This document shows positions 13,601 through 23,152 of a stretch of DNA of 33,883 nt, one piece after another. The stretch is from positions 1 through 33,883 of the IMG/VR virus record IMGVR_UViG_3300036719_003046; one strand, 5' to 3'. The first letter of the stretch is position 1. Each line of letters opens with the position of its first letter. The DNA is from a virus. The position numbers and the translations under genes are program-made. The notes under the pieces are model-generated. The model was not told the DNA's origin. It saw nothing but the letters and a program-made list of their open reading frames with translations, and made no database searches.

Positions 13601-16600
13601 TCTGCCTTGTAAGTAATTAAGGCTACCACTTCAGCGGGGCTTAATACACCTCGCCCTTCATCAATAATCTTATCTATCAATAGTTTTGGCTCGACTTCCC
13701 CGGACTCAATAATCTGTTTCCCAGCCATTAAAAGCTGCTTATCTCCTGTCCTATCAAGGTCTACATTCTCAAGAACTTCCTTTGAAACAAGACCCTTTTT
13801 TATCCCTGAGAGGCGCCTTGGCTCCCCTTCTTCTGTGGGCGTAGGTTTCGGGCCACCCTCTGTTGGAGGAGCGCCCCTTCCAGCCTCTCCAGCAGGTTTT
13901 GCTGCTGTTGGTCGGACAGGTTTTGGAACTTCTTTTTTAACCTCGGGTTTGACTCCACCCTCTGGGAGAGCTTCTGGCGTAATTGGTTCTTCATATATTT
14001 CACTTTCAAATTGTTGTTCAGCTTCCATTTCCTCAAACCATTTGACTAAGTCTGTCTCGGGAAGTGTTTCCACTTCTTCCCCTAACACCCTGTCAATATC
14101 CCCCTCTGCCACTCTTTCTAATTCTTTAAAAAATTCATCAATAGGGAGGCCTATTAAGTTTTGACCATCCCTAACTTCTATAACCCCGCTTTCAGCCATT
14201 GCCTCAAGATCATTAAGGATAAGGTTAGCCCCCTTGCTTGGAATACCATTTTCTAAGTCTTTAAGGGCGTTAGCAATTTGCTTGTTATTCATCTTTTTGC
14301 CGTCCGCCCCGACAATTACATTGGGCATAAAGGATTGAAAATCCCACCCATACTTTTGAGAAAGGCCTTGTATTTTATTATACAAATTCCTCAGCTTTTC
14401 GCTTCTTTTTTCAAGCGGCACAAACTTGCTATCAATAGCCATATTACTATTGCTCTTATCTACCGCTCTTGCTTTTTTAACATAAATCCTACCTTCTCTA
14501 TCAACCTTTGTTTCAAAGCCTAATCTCTTGGCCTCAATTAAAAGCTCGTTTCTTTTTTTAAGACTCTCTATTGTCTTTAATCCAAGACGGCCTCTTTTTT
14601 GCTGGTTGAATTTATATAGTTCCCCTACTAGCTTATTGACCTCTAATTGTCTTCCCTCTGGAGGAGCGTAGGTCTTTTCTCTTTTAGCTATTTCTTTTTT
14701 CGCAGCTTCAACTTTACCTTCTTGGGCAGCCGCAATCCTTTCGACTGGCGATTCCACTCCTCTACGTTCACCCCCTTCTTCTCCAATTCTTTCTTGTTCA
14801 GGTTGAAGTACGCCCTCTGGGCTTGGCTCTGGTATGGCATATTCTTCTGTTTTAATTTCTTCTTTTGTTATGGGTGCTGCGGGAACTTGTGGTGCCGCCT
14901 CTTCCCCGACAATCTGTTCCTTATATTTACCGGCCTTAATATTTTCAACTACTTTATCAAGTAAAACAGCCTCTGGAACTCCTTGAGGGTAAAGACTGTT
15001 TAATGCTTTTGCAACAAAAACCGCTTCTTCAGGAGTGTTAAACTCTAAATTAGCTATCACTCCTATGTCACCAGTTCCCTGAACATTTAATAAAGTTTTG
15101 TCTTTATAATCATTGACCCTATATCTATCATTTTCAAAATACACATTAGACCCTGTGCCTAATTGTCTAATAGGCTCAACTTTGGGTGCTGCGGGAACTT
15201 GTGGTGCAGCTTCAGGTGCTTCCACTACTTCTCCGGCTCTTACAGCTTCTTCTTTAACAGGCGCGACTTCCCCCAACTTGGCTATACGCTCTTGCGTACT
15301 ACCAATCTTAGTTTTAATATTTTGTACTTGCTCATCAGTTTCAACATCTTCAATACCTTGTTCTGTTAATTCTTTTCTACGCTCCGCTAGTTGTCTTCTA
15401 TAAGTTGATAAATATCTATTTAGTGTTTCTTCTGTCTGGGGAACTTGTGGCGTTTCGATAACCCTATCTACAATAGCTTCTTGCTCCGCTATCTGCGCAT
15501 CTATCTTTTTAGCAAATACGGGGTCTAATCCTTTCTTCTGCTGCTCTAATTCTTTTTTCTTTTGCAGAGCCTCTATTACTTCGGCGTTCTTTTTATATTG
15601 TTCAGGAACAACTGATCTTACTTCTTGGACTTTTGCGTACTCGTTCTTTATCTCATCGGCTTGTGCGTCGGTAAGTTCTCCAGTTGCCTCAGAGACGTCA
15701 AGCATATCCTGCAAATCCTCTGGCTTAATATCTAATTGAGCAACTTCTTTTATTGTAGGCTTACCCTGTTTTTTACTTTCAATAGCCGTCCCCACAATGA
15801 TATCAGGTGCGCCGCCGCCTGTTTCTCCAATCATTTCAGCAAAAATTGCTGTAGGATTAAACTTCTGCCCTGAAACTTTCTGTGCCGTTGCTTCCCCCGC
15901 ACCCGCAAGACCAGCCTGAATACCTACTTCTGCCGCACCTCTTCCTACCTTTTGCAACATTGTTTTTGCAGGCTTACCTAATAATTTACCACCCATACCT
16001 GCGGAGAACATATCAAATAGGGCAATAGGGACAGCTCTTTTATTGGCAAATTCTCTGGCCTTTCTTAATGTTTCTGGGTTGTCAAATCCTTTTTGTAAAG
16101 ATTTTTCATCTGTAATATCAACTCCAGCTTCTCTAAAAGAATCTAAAATAGAGGAAGCCATTTCAAGATTGTATCCAGCAACACCCATCCCTGCCATAAA
16201 CCCATACCCAGCACCAGCAACAGTACCGCCTCCGGGTATAACGCTACCAGCTAAAGCACCAGTTGTGGCACCAGCTACCGCTCTTGAAGCACCGTGTCTT
16301 ACTTGCGCAGAAAGGCTTTCTGCAATTAATTGAGACCCTATTTCAAAGGGATTTTTAATAAATTCTTTCGCCGCTGTAGAAAAATCTGGCGCACTATTAA
16401 ATCTTTCGTATGCTCCAGAAGAAGGAATAGCTTGCTGCTCCCTTGTTAATCTTGCAATTTCTTTCAAGTCTTCTCGGCTTGGCATTTGCCCTAAAGCCAT
16501 CATATCTGCAATAGCACCCTGTCTTTTACCTCTTTCTATAGCATTTAAGAAAGCATCAATTTCACCTACTTCTCTTTCTGTCTCGGGAAGTTTTGGAGCA

Positions 16601-17052
16601 AGTGCTTTTTCGACCGCTCTTTCTTCTGCAATTACTTTTGGTGCTGCGGGAAGTTGTACTTGAGTACTTACTGGTGCAGCTTTTTGTTCTTTTGCAATTT
16701 TTCTTGCAAGTAGCGTATCTTCCCCGACAACCTTGGGTTCTTTAATTACTTCAGCGGGTTGCCTTTTTGCTGGCTTCAGTTCTCCAAAACCCTTACCTGA
16801 ATCCGATGGGGGAGCGGAAGTACCAGCTTCGCCACCATCTTCTGAAACCTTCTCTGAAATTTTTTTTTTTAAACCCGTAGCATTTTCAAAATCATCATAA
16901 TCAATAAACAAGCCAGATGTTTGTTTCTCTTTTGAAACAACATTAAATACCTCTTTTGGACTTTTATTTAACTGTTGCCTAAAATCATTTTCATCCAAGA
17001 ACAATTTGGTTGATTTTAGGGAATTGTATAAGTCTTTAATTGGATCTGGCAT
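10672..17052 (-). CDS. Giant internal virion (ejection) protein with LPD38-like domain
   Basis: This 2126-aa protein begins with a small motif (FLDENDFRQQLNKSPKEVF; FIDYDDFENATGL) seen in large internal proteins of Bacteroidota phages. Residues ~250-420 are Gly/Ala-rich and hydrophobic (AGATTGALAGSVIPGGGTVA), suited to membrane insertion. Residues ~500-800 hold repeated Ala/Pro linkers (PQVPAAPKV), followed by long acidic and coiled-coil stretches (near 1220-1265 and 1567-1605). Residues ~1635-1990 resemble the LPD38 region of phage polyvalent proteins (FVNTATGRANMGPLE; IMFAPRKVAS). No lysozyme or transglycosylase motif was found. Size and place after two other internal proteins suggest it is injected with the DNA to build a trans-envelope channel. 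LPD38 assignment is from memory of the motif. Confidence 0.7.
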   Translation of the reverse strand: MPDPIKDLYNSLKSTKLFLDENDFRQQLNKSPKEVFNVVSKEKQTSGLFIDYDDFENATGLKKKISEKVSEDGGEAGTSAPPSDSGKGFGELKPAKRQPAEVIKEPKVVGEDTLLARKIAKEQKAAPVSTQVQLPAAPKVIAEERAVEKALAPKLPETEREVGEIDAFLNAIERGKRQGAIADMMALGQMPSREDLKEIARLTREQQAIPSSGAYERFNSAPDFSTAAKEFIKNPFEIGSQLIAESLSAQVRHGASRAVAGATTGALAGSVIPGGGTVAGAGYGFMAGMGVAGYNLEMASSILDSFREAGVDITDEKSLQKGFDNPETLRKAREFANKRAVPIALFDMFSAGMGGKLLGKPAKTMLQKVGRGAAEVGIQAGLAGAGEATAQKVSGQKFNPTAIFAEMIGETGGGAPDIIVGTAIESKKQGKPTIKEVAQLDIKPEDLQDMLDVSEATGELTDAQADEIKNEYAKVQEVRSVVPEQYKKNAEVIEALQKKKELEQQKKGLDPVFAKKIDAQIAEQEAIVDRVIETPQVPQTEETLNRYLSTYRRQLAERRKELTEQGIEDVETDEQVQNIKTKIGSTQERIAKLGEVAPVKEEAVRAGEVVEAPEAAPQVPAAPKVEPIRQLGTGSNVYFENDRYRVNDYKDKTLLNVQGTGDIGVIANLEFNTPEEAVFVAKALNSLYPQGVPEAVLLDKVVENIKAGKYKEQIVGEEAAPQVPAAPITKEEIKTEEYAIPEPSPEGVLQPEQERIGEEGGERRGVESPVERIAAAQEGKVEAAKKEIAKREKTYAPPEGRQLEVNKLVGELYKFNQQKRGRLGLKTIESLKKRNELLIEAKRLGFETKVDREGRIYVKKARAVDKSNSNMAIDSKFVPLEKRSEKLRNLYNKIQGLSQKYGWDFQSFMPNVIVGADGKKMNNKQIANALKDLENGIPSKGANLILNDLEAMAESGVIEVRDGQNLIGLPIDEFFKELERVAEGDIDRVLGEEVETLPETDLVKWFEEMEAEQQFESEIYEEPITPEALPEGGVKPEVKKEVPKPVRPTAAKPAGEAGRGAPPTEGGPKPTPTEEGEPRRLSGIKKGLVSKEVLENVDLDRTGDKQLLMAGKQIIESGEVEPKLLIDKIIDEGRGVLSPAEVVALITYKADLDTKIEDLTAEIEQLEASGQEIGTKGVELKNLQVEQRNFEIAAVITAQQQSMSFRLRRWMLDRTYSLQQQIAQYKKANGGVISPEVLEQFEKMDAEIQELKKQIKEAEERKVDQEGQVAVENIIEDVKREDARTLTDEEIDAKVQKGVQEEINKIYEQLPAKRKSRADQAIAALERIQKRLRSRTYDASIGIPVAIIDMGITTIKKALKAGVAIEKAIELGIDKIKDALKGKPFNNEDKFRKDLLDGFKAEGVKTEKEVPETPTINEDGTITIPEKFLRDLVRKGINTIDGLTDAAFKELESQLPGLTKRQVRDAITQYGKTVNPSQDEVRQQLAAAKRLGRLISELEDLKSMSKTEFALKYFKKPTPSKITEAEKNLKKQINSLARDLKTDAQVLSQAKESAKKRIEELQRRLKEKDYASRPKPLVKADAELEILLGKKQALQDKFEEEKKKAELKNRTLGQRIEDIALEIFSGISRALVAGLDLSAAFVQGTRRVFTNPVMSAKAFAEGLRQFASPTRMERFMQRYKGTYNYSVARNSGLAISDVDGTLSAKEQIFVVQWANTIYDLIASVITLGHKPSAEFIKRINPLKASQRAFDGYMNYIRISSFEAEMAALKNMGYTPDSNPEVYKSAADFVNTATGRANMGPLEASSKWLSVIMFAPRKVASELKLYSPLAFLYYGYMPAPVRKRALIDFAKFSASVLVTHALVKAAIDTYGGDEEDYEDFWNSDSPNFLAFKIGDKRISFLGGIKSTIVFMSRLFGQDFVDQYGITTKFGERYGKKIDTKLDLTTQFLLGKASPGTGAIRDYLDKNPNYENDDEILQNLVVPMWIQDANELYKEDPIAVTAMFNMLAIIGANIRKVDMKQVQDQIIFKEKINKKEVKRVVKLTDAQKEEFQNIVKERAKIELAKIAPIVKKEKSGTKRAEYDKMAIDQAKKDAQEILEKRYIKLFRQFPIQEKEQEETKEKVKKKLK

Positions 17053-17058
17053 ATTACT

Positions 17059-18414
17059 TTATTTTACAACTACACCACCCTTGTCTAAAAATTCTTTTCT
17101 TTTTGGAATAGATAAATTTTTAAACTCACTTTCTTTCATAGTAGGCTTGTTTTCTTTTTTTAGTGCTTGGGGAACTGGTACTTGTCCCGTTAATGCACCT
17201 CTTCTTCCCTTAACATCAACTTGAACACCTATATTTATGTCTTCTTTTGTAAAGGGAACTAATGGCTCATTTGTATCAAAATCAACAATATAGTTTTTGC
17301 CGTCAGAGAATTTTTTTACATAAATGTTTGCTTGGCTATAATCATCTCTTCCCGTAACATCATTAGCTAATTTAATAAGAGCATTTTGGGCAGCTCCGCT
17401 AAGTATGTTAACTGGCGCCCCTGTCCCACGTTTTAATCTATCGGGGGCTGATGTAGCTAAGTTAATCTCTTTGTAAATATCTCTTGTTGGGCCTTGAGTA
17501 GTCGCCTCACCCGTTGAAACAGATATCTTAGGAGCATTTTCAAATTTTTGCGATTTTCTTCCTTCTGCCTCTATGATAGCTTCTGCTAATGCTATGCTTA
17601 ATGGATCTTCGTCATCTACTGTAATGTCGGGGAAGTATTGCTTCACCTTTTTATCGTAATCAGCTAACTTTTGAGCTGGATAAATTTGAGGGTCTTTTGC
17701 TCTAATTGTGTAATAATTTTTTTTATCTTCATCAATGTCAACCAATTTTACAAAATTGGAAGCAATTGATCTTATTGCTGGCTCACCAAAACCTTCTGTT
17801 ATTGTCTTATTTTTACCATCTGAAGAAACGGAAAGTTCTGATACCTTAATCCCCGGGCCAGTTGCTGCTTCTTTAAATGTTTTTATGAAGTCAAATGGCG
17901 TTTCTTTGTAATAAGAAGCGTTAGGGTTTATGTCTCTGCGTGAGGGAATACCTAATTCTGAAACGCCTTGAAAATCTAATGGCAAGTCGTGGATAGCCAA
18001 GTCTTGCATCATTTTTTCAGTATTCAGTTTTTTTCTATTTTCTGGATTCTTTAAGGCCTCTCTTGTGGGCTTCGCTAATTCATCCGCTTGCTTACTTTTT
18101 TGAATAAACAAAAACATCTCATCACCCTTTTTTTGCAGTTCTAGTCTTTTGTAAGGGTTTTTTGTGCTTTTATACTGATTGGAAAGTTGCCTAAAATCAT
18201 TTTGCATTTTCAAGAAGTTGGGAACATCTTGTGCCCTCATCCCCGTTGTGGTAAGCTTTTTACTTGCATCATCTATATACTTGTCAATAGCTTCTTGCTC
18301 CGCAGCTTCCCTCTTAGCTCTCCTGTCTTCAATTTTTTGCATATAATCAAAGAGGGAGCGGTTATCCATTACAACCGCTGCACTACTATATATATTAGGC
18401 GAAATTGGAACCAT
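17059..18414 (-). CDS. Internal virion protein, 451 aa
   Basis: This 451-aa protein is mainly helical and highly charged at its N-terminus (MQKIEDRRAKREAAEQEAID, residues ~25-45), with a more mixed middle and a basic C-terminus ending GGVVVK. No enzyme motif or signal is seen. It sits 5-6 nt from both neighbours, between a small glycine/arginine-rich protein and the giant LPD38-type protein, the order typical of three-gene ejection modules (P22 gp7/gp20/gp16, T7 gp14/15/16). That comparison is by size and order only; no sequence similarity is claimed. Confidence 0.6.
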   Translation of the reverse strand: MVPISPNIYSSAAVVMDNRSLFDYMQKIEDRRAKREAAEQEAIDKYIDDASKKLTTTGMRAQDVPNFLKMQNDFRQLSNQYKSTKNPYKRLELQKKGDEMFLFIQKSKQADELAKPTREALKNPENRKKLNTEKMMQDLAIHDLPLDFQGVSELGIPSRRDINPNASYYKETPFDFIKTFKEAATGPGIKVSELSVSSDGKNKTITEGFGEPAIRSIASNFVKLVDIDEDKKNYYTIRAKDPQIYPAQKLADYDKKVKQYFPDITVDDEDPLSIALAEAIIEAEGRKSQKFENAPKISVSTGEATTQGPTRDIYKEINLATSAPDRLKRGTGAPVNILSGAAQNALIKLANDVTGRDDYSQANIYVKKFSDGKNYIVDFDTNEPLVPFTKEDINIGVQVDVKGRRGALTGQVPVPQALKKENKPTMKESEFKNLSIPKRKEFLDKGGVVVK

Positions 18415-18419
18415 TTTTA

Positions 18420-19082
18420 TTAAAATCTAAGATTAGCAAGTGCGCTTAATTGCTCAGCCGTTAAATTTGATCCAGTTGGTTTAGTTACAGCCGCTTTTCC
18501 AATATCGGTTAACCCGCCAAATATGTTTGTGATACCAGCTCTTTTGACAGCGGCTCTTCCTTCGGCCTTAGCGGCCGCTTGTCTAATTCTTTGCTCTTGC
18601 TTCATCAAGTCTCTTTGTTGCTTCATCACATCTTCCCCGCGCATCATTTGAGCAGCAGCACCAAGTTGACCAAAACGGCGATTTTGTTCTTGTTCGGCAG
18701 CTACATTAGCTCCAAGTTTCGCCCTTAAAAGTGAATTTAAAATAGTCGAAGTGCCACCAAGTCTTTCTCTTGAACCCCTTAGTTGAGAAACGGCTCCAGC
18801 ACCAGTTCTTTCAATATCTTGCATTTGCTGCCTATACATTGCCGTTTGCGTGGGAGAAACGCCGTAACGCTGACGAGCTTGCTCGTAATATTCTAAAATA
18901 CTTGGGCTTTTAGTATACTCGGGAATGGCTTCAATTTGTTTTGTCAAATCCCTTTCCGCTCTTCTTTGTCCGCTAAAAGCAGTTTGTCCGACACCGCTGA
19001 GAGTTTTAGCCGTTCCTGCCGCTAACCCAATTTTTGTTAATAATGGTAATGCTTTAAAGGCTGCTATTATTGGTAGTCCCAT
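18420..19082 (-). CDS. Small ejection protein candidate, 220 aa
   Basis: This 220-aa protein has an amphipathic, membrane-seeking N-terminus (PIIAAFKALPLLTKIGLAAG, residues 4-23) and then long Arg/Gln/Ala-rich helices (QRRAERDLTKQIEAI; EQEQNRRFGQLGAAAQMMRG). Small, hydrophobic at one end and helical elsewhere, it matches the profile of T7 gp14-like and P22 gp7-like ejection proteins that enter the outer membrane first. It is the first of three probable internal proteins, 5 nt before the 451-aa gene. Function is inferred from composition and order. Confidence 0.65.
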   Translation of the reverse strand: MGLPIIAAFKALPLLTKIGLAAGTAKTLSGVGQTAFSGQRRAERDLTKQIEAIPEYTKSPSILEYYEQARQRYGVSPTQTAMYRQQMQDIERTGAGAVSQLRGSRERLGGTSTILNSLLRAKLGANVAAEQEQNRRFGQLGAAAQMMRGEDVMKQQRDLMKQEQRIRQAAAKAEGRAAVKRAGITNIFGGLTDIGKAAVTKPTGSNLTAEQLSALANLRF

Positions 19083-19087
19083 AGTTT

Positions 19088-22000
19088 CTATTTTACTGTC
19101 AGAGGGCTATCGGTAAACCTCGCCGAAACCTCTGCCAAATTTACTAAATTATTTGCACCTGATTTCTGAAATTTTACAACTAAATAATTTCCTTTCATAA
19201 AGTTACCGTTAATCTTCCCCCCGCTGGAGTTGGCATCCCTTTTGATGGCCGCGGAGGGGTTGCCCTCCAGTAGCTGGAACTCGGCTTCAACGAGGTTACT
19301 GACCTGCTTGGTAGTCCCGTAGGAGTAGGTATTGGTGTACATTGTTGGCACCGTCCAGATGGTATTGGCTATTTCCATAAGGCTGTTCCAAGACTTCTTG
19401 GTATGTATGTTTTGATTAAACACTATTGTAATATAGGCATCTTCTTGGACTCCGTAGAACTTGCAATAGTCTGTTGTATTATCGTGCTTGTATAGCTGAC
19501 CGCTTAACCAAGTGTATACTATGTCTTGGGCGTTATCCATCCATTCTGGGTAGTAGTCGAAGAAGGATGTGTAGCCGTTTCTCATTTCATTGAAGGAGAA
19601 GGTGTAGGGGGAAATCGAGCCTGTTGATTCAATATCAAGAGTTGTGCTTCCGTATATGTAAACGCTCGTTAATTTGCGAACCGTTATCCCGGGCTTTCCG
19701 TTGTAGGTTACCGAAGTTGCGGTAAAGTTTCCCCCAGCATTAATCTGAGAAACAAGAGATGATATCATGCCAGATATTGTGCCTCCCGACCCAAAGGTAT
19801 ATGTGAATTGTGTATAGGGAAGTGGTGGCGATGGCGGGTCTGCTGATACGCTAATGGTTACCACATCACCAGCTTGAGGGGTGCCAGTAAAGGTTGCGAT
19901 AAGGGCGGGGAACTCAACATACGAATCACCTGTAATAATATTTCCCGGAACATCGCTACCAAATTGAATGGCAGGATTTCCCCCAAACGTAGTAGATACA
20001 GCACTAAACTGACCAGAAGGATTGATGGCTGCTACAGCCGCATTAATAATATTGGTAATAGTCCATCCCGCCAATACCAAGATGGGGTAATCAATAGCTG
20101 GGCCGTAGTTTTCACGAAGAACAAAGTGAACTACATCACCAGCGATAGGGGTTCCCGAGAACGAAACAATATAGGTAAACGGCCCCGTGTTCCCCTCAAA
20201 CGGCAATACCAATGTTGATGGGGTGTTTATGTCTCCATCTGGAATAACCCCATTATCTACCGTCTGAAGATAATTTTCTGGGTATATCGAACCCCCTTGC
20301 AATCCACAAATATATTCTTCATCAAAATAATTATAGGTGCCGATTATTTTTGATTTTACAAGGGTTGGCCCTAATATGTTTTTATTATAAGGGGTAATCA
20401 AGTTACGAATATAAAACTGCCCTTTGTAAAGCTCGGAAATAGGCGTAAGCCCATCAGAGGCTCTTCTGACCTGATATCCCCTTACGGGGTCAACAAAATA
20501 GTGCGACCCCTTGCTTCTTACAAGGCTTGTTGGCTGATCTCCAAGACCATACATACCAACTAGATATCTGACGTTATTTACGGTAATAATAGCATTGGTG
20601 GTAGTGACAACTGCCTGACCAGCATTATCTTGAAGATATTTAGCATAGATACCATATACCCCTACGCCTCTTTCTTGGTACAAATACAAGTTTCTGTCCT
20701 CTACCATCAGCCTTCGTATCGCACCCCTTGCCCTATCTACCTCATCAAAATCGGCTGGTCTAAATATGTTTAAATTATTTATATCTGTCCCTTGTTCGTA
20801 CTGGCCTCCCCATCTAACCATCGCTTGGTTGTAAATAGTTTGAGCGTCTGGATTGATAGTCCACGCTCTTCCGTTTGAATTTACTGCGCTGGGGAAGTAG
20901 TCGTTGTAGTTGGGGTCGATAAAAAATTCAGAAGTAGTAGATGCGGCTGGGGAGCTAATATACCAAGCTCTGCCGTGAAAATAAACATCGCCGTCAAACC
21001 ATTGAAAGGTAGCAGGATTGGCAGAGGTTTGATCCCCCGTTTGCCCCCTATGATACCTAACTCCTCCTTGTGTGTAAATATCGTATTTCTGCCCCCATTC
21101 GTAGAAGAATTGTCCTTGATCCGACACAACTGGTTTGGGGGTGTAAATTTCGATTAACATATTAATCGAATAGGCAACAGTTGGAAGTGTAGATGGCTTG
21201 GTAACTTTTAAAAAAGTACCACTACCCGTATTTGGCGGGTTTGTCATTGCCTTGCTTACCGTTCCTAAAATTTCAAAATCAAGCTGACGTGGCGCTCCAG
21301 TAGATGCTACATAAGGCACAAAATTACCCCCTGTGTAAGCCGCAATAACCCTAACTCTATCCCCTTTGCTAAATTCGTAAGAAGGCACAAACCCCGTGTT
21401 TTGTGTTTGCTGGTAGGTTAGGTTTTCTATACAGAAATATAAAAAGCCATCCCCGGGATCAAGATAATCGTTGGTTACCCAGTAGAGAAAATTATTTGGC
21501 TTCAGGTCAGCTCTAACCCATTGGTAGGCAACTGCCCAGTCTGGTGGGGTATGATCAATTGAGGCTGCCACAAAAGGAACCTGAGCGATATTAGATGCTA
21601 CGGAAAAAGGGGGTGTTGTAACGGCAAAGTCTGTTGTATCGACATCGGAATCGGATACAAACGAAACGACTCCATTTGTTTTTCCGTGTTCGTCAAAGTA
21701 AACAAGCCCTAGTCTCTGAGGGCAGCTCCACTTCCAAGCGGCTTGGGCCACCTCACTACCAACAGCAGAAGTGCTGACGGATACATTTGTAATTGTACCT
21801 GCAAAGGTGGATGTGAAAACGCGGAATACCCCTGATGTTCCAAAGTCGTCTACTGAGATATTATTGCCCTGAATAGAGGCTTTGAGTCCCGCCACAACAT
21901 CGTCAATGGCGTCCCCAGCCAATGTAGTATATGTTCCTGTCTTGGGGGAAGTGTCGCCGGGGGAACCTGAGTTGTAGTTAAAGGTAACCGTATAAACAAC

Positions 22001-23146
22001 GCCCGTGGCTATTGTGCTTCCGATTACAACATTAAAAGAGTTTGGTCCCGTATAAGAAAAAGATATGTTTGGAACACCCGGAGCAGCCACCCCTGTAGTT
22101 ACAGTTACATCCATTTCACTTCTGGTTAGTGCATCGTATCCTTCGGTGATACCCCCGTAGATTAATGTGTTGCCATTTAATAGCTCAAGGGTGTTAGCCA
22201 AGTCTGGTAAATAGCTGAAATAAAGGTCACTTTCTTCTACTGGGATAGTTACATATGCCCCGTTATTGTAAAAGTCGTAATCGTAAGAGGAATTAGTAGG
22301 GATATTGTACTCAGATAAAACAAGTGTATCAATGGCAAAAAAATCGCTCCAAGTATTGTTTACATTAACTTGGCCAGCAATCTCAATAGATTTACAGTCT
22401 GCTCCTCCAGAATAAACCCTTACTGCGATATAATTATTTTGTGTTGGGTCGTTAGAGGTGTTAGGGTTATACGCATCAATGGGCAATGGAACATCGGAAA
22501 TCGGTGAAAAAGTTGACTTTTCTCCGTTTTCGTATACCCATCTGTAAGAAAACCTAAAAAGCTTTTTTCGTAGGTTGTTGGTTTGCACGTTTGTATTGCT
22601 TCCGTAAATTCCATCTGGAGGTGTAAGCGGAGCGTTCTTGGCGGCCGTTAACATATCAGATGTGAAGGGTGCGAGGGAAGATACAGTATCGACATTGATA
22701 TACTTGGGTGAATTTATTTCGTCCGTCCAGTATAGAAGATTGCCTTGCCCTTCATCGCGATAAACCAGCGCTACCGAGTGAACGGGATAGCTGGCATCAA
22801 AATTTAGCACGTCGCCAATGCTATCGGTATTGCAAACAAATACCTTGGTGATAGTTTCGGTATTGACAGCTAATTGATAGATGCCGTGATTTCCCTGACT
22901 ATTGTAATTAAAAAAGTAAATAAGTTGATTGACCTGATCAAAGTATGAACCGATGCAGATATTGTCTCCTGCTGTGGGAAGTGATGAGTTAGGAATAAGA
23001 TAATTTCCCTTCACATTCTCCGCAGTTAACCCATTTTGACCTCCGTAAAAGCGCAAGTTCTTAGCGTCGATATGCTGAGGGGCGAGAATGTTCTCGGGCT
23101 TGTCATCTAAATTCATTACCCCTGAAAATCTTTTTACGTCAATCAT
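19088..23146 (-). CDS. Large tail-stump/stabilisation-like protein, 1352 aa
   Basis: This 1352-aa protein starts MIDVKRFSGVMNLDDKPENI, with repeated blade-like segments (NQLIYFFNYN...GIYQL; GNLLYWTDEINSPKYIN), suggesting a beta-propeller, and has a long beta-rich middle with fibronectin-like repeats (FTYTFGSGGTI; FTYIVSFSGTPIAGDVV) near residues 380-470 and 1000-1190. N-terminal style and size recall P22 gp10-like tail stabilisation proteins and tail hubs of Bacteroidota podoviruses. It follows the 256-aa connector by 6 nt and precedes the ejection genes, where a tail-nozzle component belongs. No signal or TM. The structural role is likely; the exact homology needs a profile search. Confidence 0.65.
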   Translation of the reverse strand: MIDVKRFSGVMNLDDKPENILAPQHIDAKNLRFYGGQNGLTAENVKGNYLIPNSSLPTAGDNICIGSYFDQVNQLIYFFNYNSQGNHGIYQLAVNTETITKVFVCNTDSIGDVLNFDASYPVHSVALVYRDEGQGNLLYWTDEINSPKYINVDTVSSLAPFTSDMLTAAKNAPLTPPDGIYGSNTNVQTNNLRKKLFRFSYRWVYENGEKSTFSPISDVPLPIDAYNPNTSNDPTQNNYIAVRVYSGGADCKSIEIAGQVNVNNTWSDFFAIDTLVLSEYNIPTNSSYDYDFYNNGAYVTIPVEESDLYFSYLPDLANTLELLNGNTLIYGGITEGYDALTRSEMDVTVTTGVAAPGVPNISFSYTGPNSFNVVIGSTIATGVVYTVTFNYNSGSPGDTSPKTGTYTTLAGDAIDDVVAGLKASIQGNNISVDDFGTSGVFRVFTSTFAGTITNVSVSTSAVGSEVAQAAWKWSCPQRLGLVYFDEHGKTNGVVSFVSDSDVDTTDFAVTTPPFSVASNIAQVPFVAASIDHTPPDWAVAYQWVRADLKPNNFLYWVTNDYLDPGDGFLYFCIENLTYQQTQNTGFVPSYEFSKGDRVRVIAAYTGGNFVPYVASTGAPRQLDFEILGTVSKAMTNPPNTGSGTFLKVTKPSTLPTVAYSINMLIEIYTPKPVVSDQGQFFYEWGQKYDIYTQGGVRYHRGQTGDQTSANPATFQWFDGDVYFHGRAWYISSPAASTTSEFFIDPNYNDYFPSAVNSNGRAWTINPDAQTIYNQAMVRWGGQYEQGTDINNLNIFRPADFDEVDRARGAIRRLMVEDRNLYLYQERGVGVYGIYAKYLQDNAGQAVVTTTNAIITVNNVRYLVGMYGLGDQPTSLVRSKGSHYFVDPVRGYQVRRASDGLTPISELYKGQFYIRNLITPYNKNILGPTLVKSKIIGTYNYFDEEYICGLQGGSIYPENYLQTVDNGVIPDGDINTPSTLVLPFEGNTGPFTYIVSFSGTPIAGDVVHFVLRENYGPAIDYPILVLAGWTITNIINAAVAAINPSGQFSAVSTTFGGNPAIQFGSDVPGNIITGDSYVEFPALIATFTGTPQAGDVVTISVSADPPSPPLPYTQFTYTFGSGGTISGMISSLVSQINAGGNFTATSVTYNGKPGITVRKLTSVYIYGSTTLDIESTGSISPYTFSFNEMRNGYTSFFDYYPEWMDNAQDIVYTWLSGQLYKHDNTTDYCKFYGVQEDAYITIVFNQNIHTKKSWNSLMEIANTIWTVPTMYTNTYSYGTTKQVSNLVEAEFQLLEGNPSAAIKRDANSSGGKINGNFMKGNYLVVKFQKSGANNLVNLAEVSARFTDSPLTVK

Positions 23147-23152
23147 TTCTTA

